From positions 30,372-94,371 of the forward strand of contig NZ_BOOF01000019.1 of the NCBI RefSeq assembly GCF_016863095.1: a stretch of 64,000 nt of DNA. The letters are read 5' to 3'. How positions within the stretch are numbered: position 1 is the first letter of the stretch; every line of letters begins with the position of its first letter. This DNA comes from Microbispora siamensis (GTDB lineage Bacteria > Actinomycetota > Actinomycetes > Streptosporangiales > Streptosporangiaceae). This document shows, one piece after another, positions 33,265 to 41,238 of this stretch. The position numbers and the translations under genes were made by a program. The notes beneath the pieces were generated by a model, which was given only the letters and a program-made list of their open reading frames with translations, searched no databases and was not told the DNA's origin.

Positions 33265-34077
33265 TCAGGTGACGAGCCCGACTCCGCCCAGGATGTCGCC
33301 TCCCGGCACGCCGTTCCATTCGGGTTCCACGGTGTCGGGCCGCCACCGGTGCAGCGGCACGACGCCGGGCTCCAGCACGTGGAGGCCGTCGAGGAAGCCC
33401 AGGACCTGGGCCGCGGTGCGGGGCACGATGCCGCCCGCGGTTGTCGCGGTGTAGACGTCGCGGCCCCGCCTGACCGCGTCCTCGTCCAGGTCGCCCCGGG
33501 TGATGTGGGAGACCACGAGGTGGCTGCCCGGGACGAGCGGCTTGCGGAACGCGCCGACGACGTGCGCCGCCTCCGCGTCGTCGGTCACGAAGTGGAGGAC
33601 GGCCAGCATGATCAACGCGACCGGCCGGGTGAAGTCGAGGTGGGTGCGGACGCCGGGGTGGCCGAGGATCGACTCCGGTTTCCGCATGTCGCCGTCGATC
33701 ACGATCGACCGGGGGTTGTCGGCGAGCAGGGCGCGTGCGTGGACGAGCACGATCGGGTCGTTGTCCACGTAGACGACCCGGGACTCCGGCGCCACGGCCT
33801 GCGCCACCTGGTGGACGTTCTCCTGCGTGGGCAGGCCGGTGCCGATGTCGAGGAACTGCCGGATGCCGGAGCGCGCCAGATGCCGTACGGCCCGCACGAG
33901 GAAGGCGCGGTTGGTCCGGGCGACCTCGCGGGCGTTGGGCAGGATCGAGATGATCTTCTCCGCGGCTTCGCGGTCGGCCGCGAAGTTGTCCTTGCCGCCC
34001 AGGTAGTAGTCGTACATCCGGGCCACGCTCGGCCTGCCGGGGTCCACCACCCAGGCGGGAGCCTGCTCCTCGTGCAC
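33265..34077 (-). CDS. SAM-dependent methyltransferase, DUF574 type
   Basis: 270 residues from the GTG at 34077 with GGAGGG seven bases upstream. The start WVVDPGRPSVARMYDYYLGGKDNF and the SAM-binding block RQFLDIGTGLPTQENVHQVA with VVYVDNDPIVLVHARALL are diagnostic of the Methyltransf_19/DUF574 family, which is widely expanded in actinomycetes. HFVTDDAEAAHVVGAFRKPL and LVVSHITRGDLD follow. The substrate is unknown for the family. Family members are often next to DUF397 or helix-turn-helix genes; here the neighbour upstream is a membrane-protein gene on the same strand, 150 bases away. Confidence 0.88.
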   Translation of the reverse strand: MHEEQAPAWVVDPGRPSVARMYDYYLGGKDNFAADREAAEKIISILPNAREVARTNRAFLVRAVRHLARSGIRQFLDIGTGLPTQENVHQVAQAVAPESRVVYVDNDPIVLVHARALLADNPRSIVIDGDMRKPESILGHPGVRTHLDFTRPVALIMLAVLHFVTDDAEAAHVVGAFRKPLVPGSHLVVSHITRGDLDEDAVRRGRDVYTATTAGGIVPRTAAQVLGFLDGLHVLEPGVVPLHRWRPDTVEPEWNGVPGGDILGGVGLVT

Positions 34078-34226
34078 GCTCTGCCCTCCACTGCTCGGGT
34101 CCGGTCCGCGGCACTGCGACGACGACCATCCTAGAGACTGGAGTGTCGTTTTTGACCGTCTGATCCGACAAGCGGCAATGTCGGATGTCCCCTCGGCGTC
34201 CGGCCACGGCCTCCTGGCCGGCGGGA

Positions 34227-35099
34227 TCAGACCTTCTCCCTGGTCCGCCTGGCCACGACGAACGACGAGATCACGAGCACCGTGAGCAGGCCCCAGTACG
34301 CGAGGCCCTTCCTGCCGTGCATGGAGAGGTTCTCGCCCAGGTAGGTCAGGCCGGGGATCAGGTAGACCGCCGCCGCGAGCGCCCATCTGGCGTCCCTGAT
34401 CGAGACGGTGGCCCAGAACACGGCCGCGAGCGCCAGCACCTCGACGCCGGCCCGGGCGAGCATCCAGGGCAGCGTCTCCGGGTAGGACAGGCCGAGCGGG
34501 AACTGCAGCCCCCAGCAGAACGCGGGAACGAGAAGCCACGACCATGATCGGACGGGAAGGCCCTTCCCCGGTCGCACCGCGAGTACGGCCAGGCCGGCGA
34601 CGATCACCCAGAAGGGCGCCATGCTCGACACCTCGACGTACGCGGGGCCGAAGCCGGCCATTGTGAACGCGTCGCCGTGGAAGACCAGGAAGCGGCTGGA
34701 CTCGAGCGCCGCGATCAGCGCCAGGGCGAGTGCCACCCGCGCCCATCCGCGGATGATCGCCACCATCAGCGCGATCGCGCCGAGGGTCCAGAGCGGCCGG
34801 ACGAGGTGCGGCAGCATCTCGATCTTCATGGCGAACGTGGTCGTCGCGACGGCGAGCACGCCCAACTGCAGCCCGTCCGCCCACCAGGGCACGCCACTGG
34901 CCCTGGTGTTCCGGGCACGGGCGGCGAAACCGCCGGCGATGAGCGCGAGCACCTCCCGGAGCGGCGGACGGCGCGTGTGAGGGCCGGACGCCGCCATCAG
35001 GGTGCCGATGAGTTCCTCGCCGTGCCACTCTCGATAGACCTTCGGGTAGACCCGGAGCAGGCGGCGGTAGCGCCGTTCGAGCGCGTGCTCGGCGCTCAT
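34227..35099 (-). CDS. integral membrane protein of PadR-neighbour type
   Basis: 290 residues from the ATG at 35099. The N-terminal ALERRYRRLLRVYPKVYREW then HGEELIGTLMAAS is the cytoplasmic signature of actinobacterial membrane proteins that normally follow a PadR-type regulator. About seven hydrophobic helices follow. A PadR gene is not found upstream here; the 165 bases before it hold no intact gene. Function unknown; a role in membrane stress or transport has been presumed for the family only from context. Downstream it ends 150 bases from the methyltransferase gene. Confidence 0.7.
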   Translation of the reverse strand: MSAEHALERRYRRLLRVYPKVYREWHGEELIGTLMAASGPHTRRPPLREVLALIAGGFAARARNTRASGVPWWADGLQLGVLAVATTTFAMKIEMLPHLVRPLWTLGAIALMVAIIRGWARVALALALIAALESSRFLVFHGDAFTMAGFGPAYVEVSSMAPFWVIVAGLAVLAVRPGKGLPVRSWSWLLVPAFCWGLQFPLGLSYPETLPWMLARAGVEVLALAAVFWATVSIRDARWALAAAVYLIPGLTYLGENLSMHGRKGLAYWGLLTVLVISSFVVARRTREKV

Positions 35100-35264
35100 G
35101 CGCCCACCACCCCGATCTGCGCCGTGACGACCTTGGCGGCCTGCTGGAGCCGTACGGCCTCCGCGTGGACCGCGGCGACGCCGTCGTCTTCCAGCGCTTC
35201 CGCCGCGACCGCACCTGGTACGGGCCCGAGTGGGTAGGGCTCGATATGGGAGGGAGGTGACGGC

Positions 35265-35540
35265 ATGGAGAAGCGTCGCCACGGGCGGACCGGCTCTCCG
35301 CGCGGCTCCTCGTCGCCGCGCGACCGGTTCTGGTCGGTGTTCTCCCCGACGTCCGAACCGCCGCGCAGCGCCCTCGGCCTGCGTATGGTGCTGGCCGTCT
35401 TCGGGCTGGTGGTCTGCGGCTTCATCGCCATCACGGGGTACGCGGCGGGCCTGGTCGTGCCGGCCGTCGTCGCGACCGTGCTCGCGATCGTCGCCGCGGC
35501 CGACTTCGTCGTGCTGGTCCGCCGCCGCGCCGGGCGATGA
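35265..35540 (+). CDS. small membrane protein, DUF6343-like
   Basis: 91 residues, RBS GGGAGGTG six bases upstream. A polar N-terminal 35 residues (RTGSPRGSSSPRDRFWSVFS) lead into two TM helices, LRMVLAVFGLVVCGFIAITG and VVPAVVATVLAIVAAADFVV, and a basic RRRAGR end. The segment PPRSALGLRMVLAVFGLVV is the hallmark of this small actinobacterial family of unknown function. Divergent from the preceding membrane-protein gene. Confidence 0.75.
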   Translation: MEKRRHGRTGSPRGSSSPRDRFWSVFSPTSEPPRSALGLRMVLAVFGLVVCGFIAITGYAAGLVVPAVVATVLAIVAAADFVVLVRRRAGR

Positions 35541-35568
35541 GGAAAGGCCGAGCGGGGCATTCAAAAAT

Positions 35569-35580
35569 AGAACGCGTTCT
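35569..35580. promoter_or_regulatory. KstR-like palindrome, copy 1 (LLM gene)
   Basis: AGAACGCGTTCT, a perfect 12-base palindrome 14 bases upstream of the LLM oxidoreductase start. Identical to copy 2 at 36549-36560 and one base different from copy 3 at 38000-38011. The core AACnnGTT with flanking AG/CT matches the published KstR-type (TetR) motif of mycobacterial steroid-catabolic genes. Confidence 0.75.
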
Positions 35581-35594
35581 CGTACGCTCCGGGT

Positions 35595-36470
35595 ATGCGT
35601 TTCACCTACGCCGAGGCCATGACCGACCCGTCGTACTACCTGCCGCTCGCCCGGGCCGCGGAGGCGGCCGGATACGCGAGCATGAGCGTGGCCGACTCCC
35701 TGGTCTACCCCCGGGAGTCGGACGCGAGGTATCCGTACACGGCGGACGGAGACCGGGAGTTCCTGGAGGACAAGAGCTTCATCGAGACGTTCGTCCTCAT
35801 CGCGGCGATGGGGGCGGTCACGTCGACGATCCGGTTCACGCCGTTCGTCCTCAAGCTCACGGTGCGTCCCCCGGTGCTGGTGGCCAAGCAGGCCGCCTCC
35901 GTCGCCTGGCTCACCGGCGGGCGGCTCGGCCTCGGCGTCGGGCTGAGCCCCTGGCCGGAGGACTACGCCGTGACGGGCGTGCCGTGGGCGCGGCGGGGCA
36001 GGCGGATGGACGAGGCCATCGAGATCGTCCGCGGCCTGACGCGCGGCGGCTACTTCGAATACCACGGCGAGTTCTACGACCTGCCGCCGGTCAAGATGTC
36101 CCCGGTCCCGGCCGAGCCGGTCCCGATCCTGGTCGGCGGGCACAGCGAGGGGGCGCTGCGCCGGGCCGCCAGGCTCGGGGACGGCTGGATGCACGGCGGG
36201 GGAGATCCCGCGGAACTGGACGCGCTGCTCGCCAGGCTCGCCGCGCTGCGCGCAGAGGAGGGCACCGCCGACCGGCCCTTCGAGATCCACGTCATCTCTC
36301 CCGACGCCTACAGCGTGGACGGCGTGAAGCGGCTGGCCGACAAGGGCGTCACCGACGTGATCGTCGGCTTCCGCAGGCCGTACGTGAAGGGGCCCGACAC
36401 CGAGCCGCTGAGCCGGAAGATCGAGCACCTGGAGCGCTTCGCCGAGGCGGTGATCGCCAAGGTCGCCTAG
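35595..36470 (+). CDS. LLM-class F420-dependent oxidoreductase
   Basis: 291 residues. A luciferase-like TIM barrel: MRFTYAEAMTDPSYYLPLARAA, YASMSVADSLVYP, TSTIRFTPFVLKLTVRPPVLVAKQAASVAWLTGGRLGLGVG-type core and PVPILVGGHSEGALRRAARLGDGW, the F420-binding C-terminal loop. F420-dependent rather than FMN-dependent use is typical in this group, but is not proven here. A KstR-like palindrome sits 14 bases upstream. It probably acts in reduction or oxidation of a lipophilic ring or side-chain substrate with the SDR and sulfotransferase encoded nearby. A terminator follows. Confidence 0.88.
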   Translation: MRFTYAEAMTDPSYYLPLARAAEAAGYASMSVADSLVYPRESDARYPYTADGDREFLEDKSFIETFVLIAAMGAVTSTIRFTPFVLKLTVRPPVLVAKQAASVAWLTGGRLGLGVGLSPWPEDYAVTGVPWARRGRRMDEAIEIVRGLTRGGYFEYHGEFYDLPPVKMSPVPAEPVPILVGGHSEGALRRAARLGDGWMHGGGDPAELDALLARLAALRAEEGTADRPFEIHVISPDAYSVDGVKRLADKGVTDVIVGFRRPYVKGPDTEPLSRKIEHLERFAEAVIAKVA

Positions 36471-36493
36471 CGTCCCGGATCTTGCGGAGAGTG

Positions 36494-36530
36494 GACCGGC
36501 CGCCGTCACCGCGACGCCGTGAGGCCGGTC
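36494..36530 (+). terminator. hairpin after the LLM gene
   Basis: GACCGGCC (36494-36501) pairs with GGCCGGTC (36523-36530) over a 21-base loop, 23 bases after the stop. It separates the LLM gene from the SnoaL-like gene, which has its own operator copy. Confidence 0.5.
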
Positions 36531-36548
36531 TTCCAGGGTGGCCGGAGT

Positions 36549-36560
36549 AGAACGCGTTCT
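36549..36560. promoter_or_regulatory. KstR-like palindrome, copy 2 (SnoaL gene)
   Basis: AGAACGCGTTCT, preceded by GT and followed by TG, 35 bases upstream of the ATG at 36596. Identical to copy 1. Confidence 0.75.
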
Positions 36561-36595
36561 TGTCAGCGGCCCCGGGGTCGCGCATGCTGGGGCGC

Positions 36596-37069
36596 ATGGA
36601 TCTGATCGCGCTGGAGGAGATCCGCCAGACCAAGTACCGCTACCTGCGCTGCCTGGACCTCAAGCGCTGGGACGACTTCGCCGACACGCTGACCGGCGAC
36701 GCCGTGGCGGCCTACGACAATCCGGTCGCCGGCGACCCGCTGCGGTTCGACGGGCGCGCGGCCATCGTCGGCTACATGCGCGCCAGCGTGGGGCCGGAAG
36801 TGATCACGACGCACCTCGCCGGTCACCCCGAGATCGAGATCGACGGCGACGAGGCGAGGGGCACCTGGTGCCTCGACGACACCGTGCTCATCCCACGCCA
36901 TCGCCTGATGATCCGCGGATCCGCCTACTACGAGGACACCTACCGGCGCTGCTCCGACGGGCGCTGGCGGATCAGCGGCACCGGCTACCGCCGGACGTAC
37001 GAGTACACGGTGTCCCTCGACGACCTGCCCAGCCTGCGGTTCACCGCGAACCGCTGGGCCGCGTCCTGA
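36596..37069 (+). CDS. SnoaL-like (NTF2-fold) protein
   Basis: 157 residues from the ATG at 36596 (an ATG at 36584 is possible). The start DLIALEEIRQTKYRYLRCLDLKRWDDFADTL and ending DGRWRISGTGYRRTYEY follow the SnoaL-like polyketide/steroid-isomerase fold, with a cone-shaped hydrophobic cavity. Family members bind or isomerise steroid-like or polyketide substrates, or act as structural partners. The operator copy upstream links it to the LLM and SDR genes. Its last 29 bases overlap the 3' end of the convergent IclR gene. Confidence 0.85.
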   Translation: MDLIALEEIRQTKYRYLRCLDLKRWDDFADTLTGDAVAAYDNPVAGDPLRFDGRAAIVGYMRASVGPEVITTHLAGHPEIEIDGDEARGTWCLDDTVLIPRHRLMIRGSAYYEDTYRRCSDGRWRISGTGYRRTYEYTVSLDDLPSLRFTANRWAAS

Positions 37070-37988
37070 CCTTCCCGGAGCCGGGCCGCGCCGCAGGTCT
37101 GTCCGGAACCGCGCCGCCGAGTTCCGCGGTGACGGCGTCGGCCGCGGCCACCAGGGCGGCGCCGCGCCGGGCGATCTCCGCGCCGGTGACGGAAGCGCCG
37201 ACGTGCAGGGTGAGAACGAGTTCCTGTTCGCCGCCGGGGCCGTAGGCGGGCGCGGCGACGAGGTTGACCGGGTGCTTCTTCCGCGGGTTCAGGCCCGCGC
37301 CGAGGTAGACGCGCTCGCCCAGGCTCGACACCATCTCGCCGACCAGGGCGCGCACCTCCCGCGGCAGCTCGTACGCCGCCACCCCGGCCATCAGGGAGTG
37401 CAGCCGCATCCCGGCCGGGGTGAGGCTCTCCACGAGATATCCCGCCGCCCGGCACTGCTCGACGACCGCGCGCAGGTGCTCGCGGTCCATCCGCACCGGC
37501 AGCGTCGGCTCCCTGGCCAGCCAGCGCTCCAGTTCCCGGTCGGGTCCCCACAGCACGTACATCAGCCCGACGGGCGGCGCGAACGGGTAGCGTTCGCCCA
37601 CCCTGACCGCCGGGGCGCCGGGCGGCACGACCGCGTCGAGCACCATGATCTCGTCGCCCACGACGGCCGAGGCGGTGCAGGTCGCGTGATACCGCTCGGC
37701 CAGCGGCTCCAAGTGACGCCGGGCCACGTCGCCGGCCAGGAAACCGCGCCGCGCCGCCCTTCCCGCCGCGATCAGCGCGGGACCGAGGCCGTACGTCAGC
37801 GTGGCGGGGTCGCGCACGAGATATCCGGCGGCGACCAGTTCGGTGAGGATGCCCAGGCACGTGGGCTTGCTGATGCCCAGCTCGCGGGCGAGCGCGGACA
37901 GGCCGAGCCCGCGGCCGCCCGCCGCGACCAGATGGTCGAGCACGGCGACCACCCGCCGGGCGGGCGGAGAGCGCCGCGTCACCGCCAT
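37041..37988 (-). CDS. IclR-family transcriptional regulator
   Basis: 315 residues. The winged helix spans about 8-65 (ARRVVAVLDHLVAAGGRGLGLSALARELGISKPTCLGILTELV in pieces), followed by the effector domain (LEPLAERYHATCTASAVVGDEIMVLDAV, RAAGYLVESLTPAGMRLHSLMAGVAAYE). IclR proteins sense aromatic or acid ligands and repress or activate adjacent catabolic genes. It faces the DUF1214-SDR-sulfotransferase operon across 88 bases, with the third palindrome in between. Its C-terminal 50 residues are Pro/Gly/Arg-rich and unlike the family. The gene overlaps the SnoaL gene by 29 bases at the 3' ends. Confidence 0.88.
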   Translation of the reverse strand: MAVTRRSPPARRVVAVLDHLVAAGGRGLGLSALARELGISKPTCLGILTELVAAGYLVRDPATLTYGLGPALIAAGRAARRGFLAGDVARRHLEPLAERYHATCTASAVVGDEIMVLDAVVPPGAPAVRVGERYPFAPPVGLMYVLWGPDRELERWLAREPTLPVRMDREHLRAVVEQCRAAGYLVESLTPAGMRLHSLMAGVAAYELPREVRALVGEMVSSLGERVYLGAGLNPRKKHPVNLVAAPAYGPGGEQELVLTLHVGASVTGAEIARRGAALVAAADAVTAELGGAVPDRPAARPGSGKVRTRPSGSR

Positions 37989-37999
37989 TGACCACCCCT

Positions 38000-38011
38000 A
38001 GAACGAGTTCT
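38000..38011. promoter_or_regulatory. KstR-like palindrome, copy 3 (IclR/DUF1214 intergenic)
   Basis: AGAACGAGTTCT, one base different from copies 1 and 2, 12 bases from the IclR start and 66 bases from the divergent DUF1214-type start. It can control both directions. Confidence 0.75.
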
Positions 38012-38076
38012 ACTCTCCGATGAGAAAAAGGCTACCGCTTCGGTACATATTTGTACCGCGAACCCGAGGGAGTCCG

Positions 38077-39288
38077 ATGGCCACGGAACCGTTCGCCCGG
38101 GCGATCGCCGAGGCCGAGGAGATCATCCGCTCCGCGCCCCACGTGCGGTCCGAGCAGGACCTGGCCGAGGGCCTCGACTACCTGGCGGGGGGCATCAAGG
38201 CGGCGTTGCACATGACGTGGGCCTACGACCGCGACTTCCCCTTCTTCGCCGCCTCCACGGGTCCGTACGCCAAGCTCGGCCTGGACAACCCCGACACGCT
38301 CTACTTCCACGCCTACATCCGGGACGACGCGGAATACGTGGTCACCGGCCGCCGCGGCACCACGGCCGACCTGAGCTTCCAGGTGCTCGACGGCGACTAC
38401 TCGCCCGCGCGGTCGCCCGACAGCCTCACCGCCTTCGACGACCGCGACATCGAGATCGCCCCGGACGGGTCGTACGAGCTGCGCTTCGGCCCGCCCGGCA
38501 CGGGGGCCCGCTCCATGCCGGGCCCGAACCGCTTCACGCCGGGCCCGAACCGCTTCACGCTGGGAACGGGCGCGGCGATGCTGATCGTGCGGGAGGTCTT
38601 CTCCGACTGGGAGGCCGAGCGGCCCGGCGAGATCCGCATCCACCGCGCCGACACACTCGGGTCGGCGCCCCCGCCCCCGGCCGTGGACAGGATGGCCAGG
38701 CGCTACGAGGTGGCCGCGAAGATGCTGCTGGGGCGGCTGCGGACGTTCCTGGCGTTCCCGGAGCGGCACTACCTCACGCTGCCGGTCAACACGATGACCG
38801 AGCCGCGGCCCACGCCCGGCGGCCTCGCGACGCAGTATTCGTCCGTCGGCCACTACGACCTCGACGACGACCAGGTCATGGTCGTCACCGTGCCCGCCGC
38901 GGGCCGCGACGTCGCGCCCTACCAGGGGTTCCAGCTCGGCAGCATGTGGTACGTCTCGCTGGACTACATCAACCACCAGACCAGCCTCACCGCCGACCAG
39001 GCCCGCCACGACCCCGACGGGAAGATCCGCTACGTGATCGGCGAGCGCGACCCCGGGCTCGCCAACTGGCTCGAACGCACCGGGCACCGCCGCGGCTACC
39101 TGCAGATCCGCTGGCAGCGGCTGACCCGCCCACTGGGACCCGGGGACGGCCCCGAGGTGGAGGTGATGCGGTTCGAGGACCTGCCGTCCCGGCTGCCCTA
39201 CCACGACCGGCAGCGGGTGGGCCCGGGGGAGTGGGCGGCCAGGATCGCCGCCCGGCAGGCCGCCGTCGCCCGAAGGATGCTGGGCTGA
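38077..39288 (+). CDS. DUF1214/DUF1254-like protein
   Basis: 403 residues from the ATG at 38077 (CGAGGGAG upstream). TLYFHAYIRDDAEYVVTGRR, DLSFQVLDGDYSP and IVREVFSDWEAERPGEI are features of DUF1214-type proteins, which often accompany steroid or lipid degradation genes in actinobacteria. The middle carries a tandem seven-residue duplication (PGPNRFT twice, residues about 148-162) encoded by an exact 21-base repeat. No signal peptide. Function not established. Its stop overlaps the SDR start (TGATG), so the two are translationally coupled. Confidence 0.75.
   Translation: MATEPFARAIAEAEEIIRSAPHVRSEQDLAEGLDYLAGGIKAALHMTWAYDRDFPFFAASTGPYAKLGLDNPDTLYFHAYIRDDAEYVVTGRRGTTADLSFQVLDGDYSPARSPDSLTAFDDRDIEIAPDGSYELRFGPPGTGARSMPGPNRFTPGPNRFTLGTGAAMLIVREVFSDWEAERPGEIRIHRADTLGSAPPPPAVDRMARRYEVAAKMLLGRLRTFLAFPERHYLTLPVNTMTEPRPTPGGLATQYSSVGHYDLDDDQVMVVTVPAAGRDVAPYQGFQLGSMWYVSLDYINHQTSLTADQARHDPDGKIRYVIGERDPGLANWLERTGHRRGYLQIRWQRLTRPLGPGDGPEVEVMRFEDLPSRLPYHDRQRVGPGEWAARIAARQAAVARRMLG
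38517..38558 (+). repeat. exact 21-base tandem duplication inside the DUF1214-like gene
   Basis: GCCGGGCCCGAACCGCTTC plus AC occurs twice head to tail (38517-38537 and 38538-38558). It is in frame, adding seven residues, and looks like a recent slippage duplication. Confidence 0.85.
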
Positions 39289-40064
39289 TGCCGCTGAAGG
39301 ACCGGGTCGTGGTGATCTCGGGGGTCGGGCCGGGGCTGGGGCGCGGCCTGGCGCTGCGGTGCGCGGCGGCCGGGGCAGACGTCGTGCTGGCCGCCCGCGG
39401 CGAGGAGCGGCTGGCCGCGGTGGCCGAGGAGGTCGCGGCGCTCGGCCGCCGCGCCGTGCCCGTGCGGGCCGACGTCACCGACGAGGCGTCGCGGCGGCGG
39501 CTGGTCGCGACGGCGCTGGAGACCTGCGGCCGGGTCGACGGCCTGGTCAACAACGCCTTCGCGATGCCGCCGATGACGGACCTCGTCGACGTGGATCTCG
39601 ACGCGGTGCGCGCCGCCTTCGAGACCAACGTGCTCGCCGCGTTGCGGCTCACCCAGCTCTTCGCGCCGGCGCTCGCCGAGCACGCGGGCTCGGTCGTGAT
39701 GATCAACTCGGCGGTGCTGCGGCACTCGCGGCGCACCTTCGGGGTCTACAAGATGGCCAAGGCGAGCCTGCTCGCCCTCGCCCAGAACCTGGCCACCGAG
39801 CTCGGGCCGCGCGGCGTGCGGGTCAACAGCGTCGCACCCGGCTACATCTGGGCGGACAACCTGAAGCGCTACTTCGAGGACCTGGCCCGGCGGCGCGGCG
39901 TCCCCGCGCGGCAGGTGTACGACGAGACCGCCGCCACGCTCGACCTGCGCAGGCTGCCCGAGCCCGACGAGATCGCCGATGCCGCGGTGTTCCTGCTGTC
40001 CCCGCTCGCGCGGGCGATCACCGGCCAGTGCCTCGACGTCAACTGCGGCGAATGGCACCACTGA
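39288..40064 (+). CDS. short-chain dehydrogenase/reductase
   Basis: 258 residues. The cofactor glycine motif is SGVGPGLGRGLALRCAAAGA, VRADVTDEAS follows strand 3, and VDGLVNNAFAMPP is the NNAG region (Ala-Phe instead of Ala-Gly). The catalytic Ser is in VVMINSAVLRHSRRTFG and YKMAKASLLALAQN gives the Tyr and Lys pair. RVNSVAPGYIWADNL and GQCLDVNCGEWHH end the fold. It oxidises or reduces a hydroxyl/keto group with NAD(P). Coupled to the DUF1214-like gene and 20 bases before the sulfotransferase, in the palindrome-controlled operon. Confidence 0.9.
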   Translation: MPLKDRVVVISGVGPGLGRGLALRCAAAGADVVLAARGEERLAAVAEEVAALGRRAVPVRADVTDEASRRRLVATALETCGRVDGLVNNAFAMPPMTDLVDVDLDAVRAAFETNVLAALRLTQLFAPALAEHAGSVVMINSAVLRHSRRTFGVYKMAKASLLALAQNLATELGPRGVRVNSVAPGYIWADNLKRYFEDLARRRGVPARQVYDETAATLDLRRLPEPDEIADAAVFLLSPLARAITGQCLDVNCGEWHH

Positions 40065-40084
40065 CACGTGCGGGAGGCGATCGG

Positions 40085-41236
40085 ATGAGCACGGGACGCG
40101 ACGGCGTCGGGACGGTCGAGGACCTGCACGCCTGGGCGAGCGGCGCCACCGGGCTGACCGACTTCGGGGACGACCCCTACCTCGACGGTCTCGGCGTGCT
40201 GCTCGAGTCGTACGCCCGGGACGCCGCGCTCACCCAACAGGGCGCCAGGGCGGCCCGAGCGATGCTGCGCGGCGCGCTGACCGCCCGGCTGCGGTGCGAG
40301 GGGGCGTGGCGGCGGCACCCGGAGCACACGGCCGTGCCGATCGAGCGGCCGATCTTCGTCACCGGCCTGCCGCGCACCGGCACCACCGCCCTGCACCGGC
40401 TGCTGACCGCCGACCCCGCCAACCAGGGGCTGGAGCTGTGGCTGACCGACTCGCCCCGGCCGAGGCCGCCGCGCGAGACCTGGGCGGGCGACCCGGAGTA
40501 TCGGGCCGCCCAGGCCGCGTACGAGCGGCACCACGTGCGCCATCCGGAGTTCATGGGCGTGCACTACATGTCGGCGGACATGGTCGAGGAGTGCTGGCGG
40601 CTGCTCCAGCAGTCGATGCGGTCGGTCTCCTTCGAGTGCCTGGCCCACCTGCCCGCGTACTCGGCCTGGCTGGCGGCGCAGGACTGGACGCCCGCCTACC
40701 GGCGGCACCGGCGGATCCTCCAGCTCGTCGGGCTGAGCGACCCCGGCCGGCGGTGGGTGCTGAAGAACCCCAGCCACCTGTTCGCCCTGGACGCGATCAT
40801 GGAGGTCTACCCCGGCGCGCTGGTCGTCCAGACCCACCGCGACCCGGTCACCTCCATGGCGTCGATGTGCAGCCTCGCCGCGCAGGCGACCGCCGGATGG
40901 TCGGAGGCGTTCACCGGCGCCGTGATCGGGCGGGACCAGCTCGACCTGTGGAGCCGGGGTCTCGACCGCTTCCGCGCCGCCCGCGCCCGGCACGACCCGG
41001 CGCGGTTCTTCGACGTCCGCTACGAGGAGTTCGTCCGCGACCCGCTCGGCATGGTCGAGGCCGTCTACGCCCACTTCGGGCTGCCGCTCGGCGACGCCGC
41101 CCGTACGGCCATGGCCCGCCTGCACGAGGAGAGCCGCTCGGGGGAGGCCCGGCCGTCCCACCGGTACGAGTTGTCCGGCTTCGGGCTGACCCCCGAGGAG
41201 GTCGAGGCGCGCTTCGCCGGCTGCCCCGCCCGCTGA
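40085..41236 (+). CDS. sulfotransferase-family protein
   Basis: 383 residues. The PAPS-binding P-loop is FVTGLPRTGTTALHRLL near residue 95-110. The second region, WVLKNPSHLFALDAIMEVYPGA then VVQTHRDPVTSMAS (the 3'-phosphate Arg/Ser block), is typical of the Sulfotransfer_3 family in actinobacteria. DVRYEEFVRDPLGMVEAVY follows. It transfers sulfonate from PAPS to an alcohol, probably a lipid or sterol-like product. Third gene of the operon starting at 38077. It ends two bases before the 3' end of the convergent caspase gene. Confidence 0.88.
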   Translation: MSTGRDGVGTVEDLHAWASGATGLTDFGDDPYLDGLGVLLESYARDAALTQQGARAARAMLRGALTARLRCEGAWRRHPEHTAVPIERPIFVTGLPRTGTTALHRLLTADPANQGLELWLTDSPRPRPPRETWAGDPEYRAAQAAYERHHVRHPEFMGVHYMSADMVEECWRLLQQSMRSVSFECLAHLPAYSAWLAAQDWTPAYRRHRRILQLVGLSDPGRRWVLKNPSHLFALDAIMEVYPGALVVQTHRDPVTSMASMCSLAAQATAGWSEAFTGAVIGRDQLDLWSRGLDRFRAARARHDPARFFDVRYEEFVRDPLGMVEAVYAHFGLPLGDAARTAMARLHEESRSGEARPSHRYELSGFGLTPEEVEARFAGCPAR

Positions 41237-41238
41237 CG

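Noticed and set aside
35100..35264. Forward frame reading RDDLGGLLEPYGLRVDRGDA up to the next gene
   Set aside because: No start codon in frame; likely chance reading or a small remnant.
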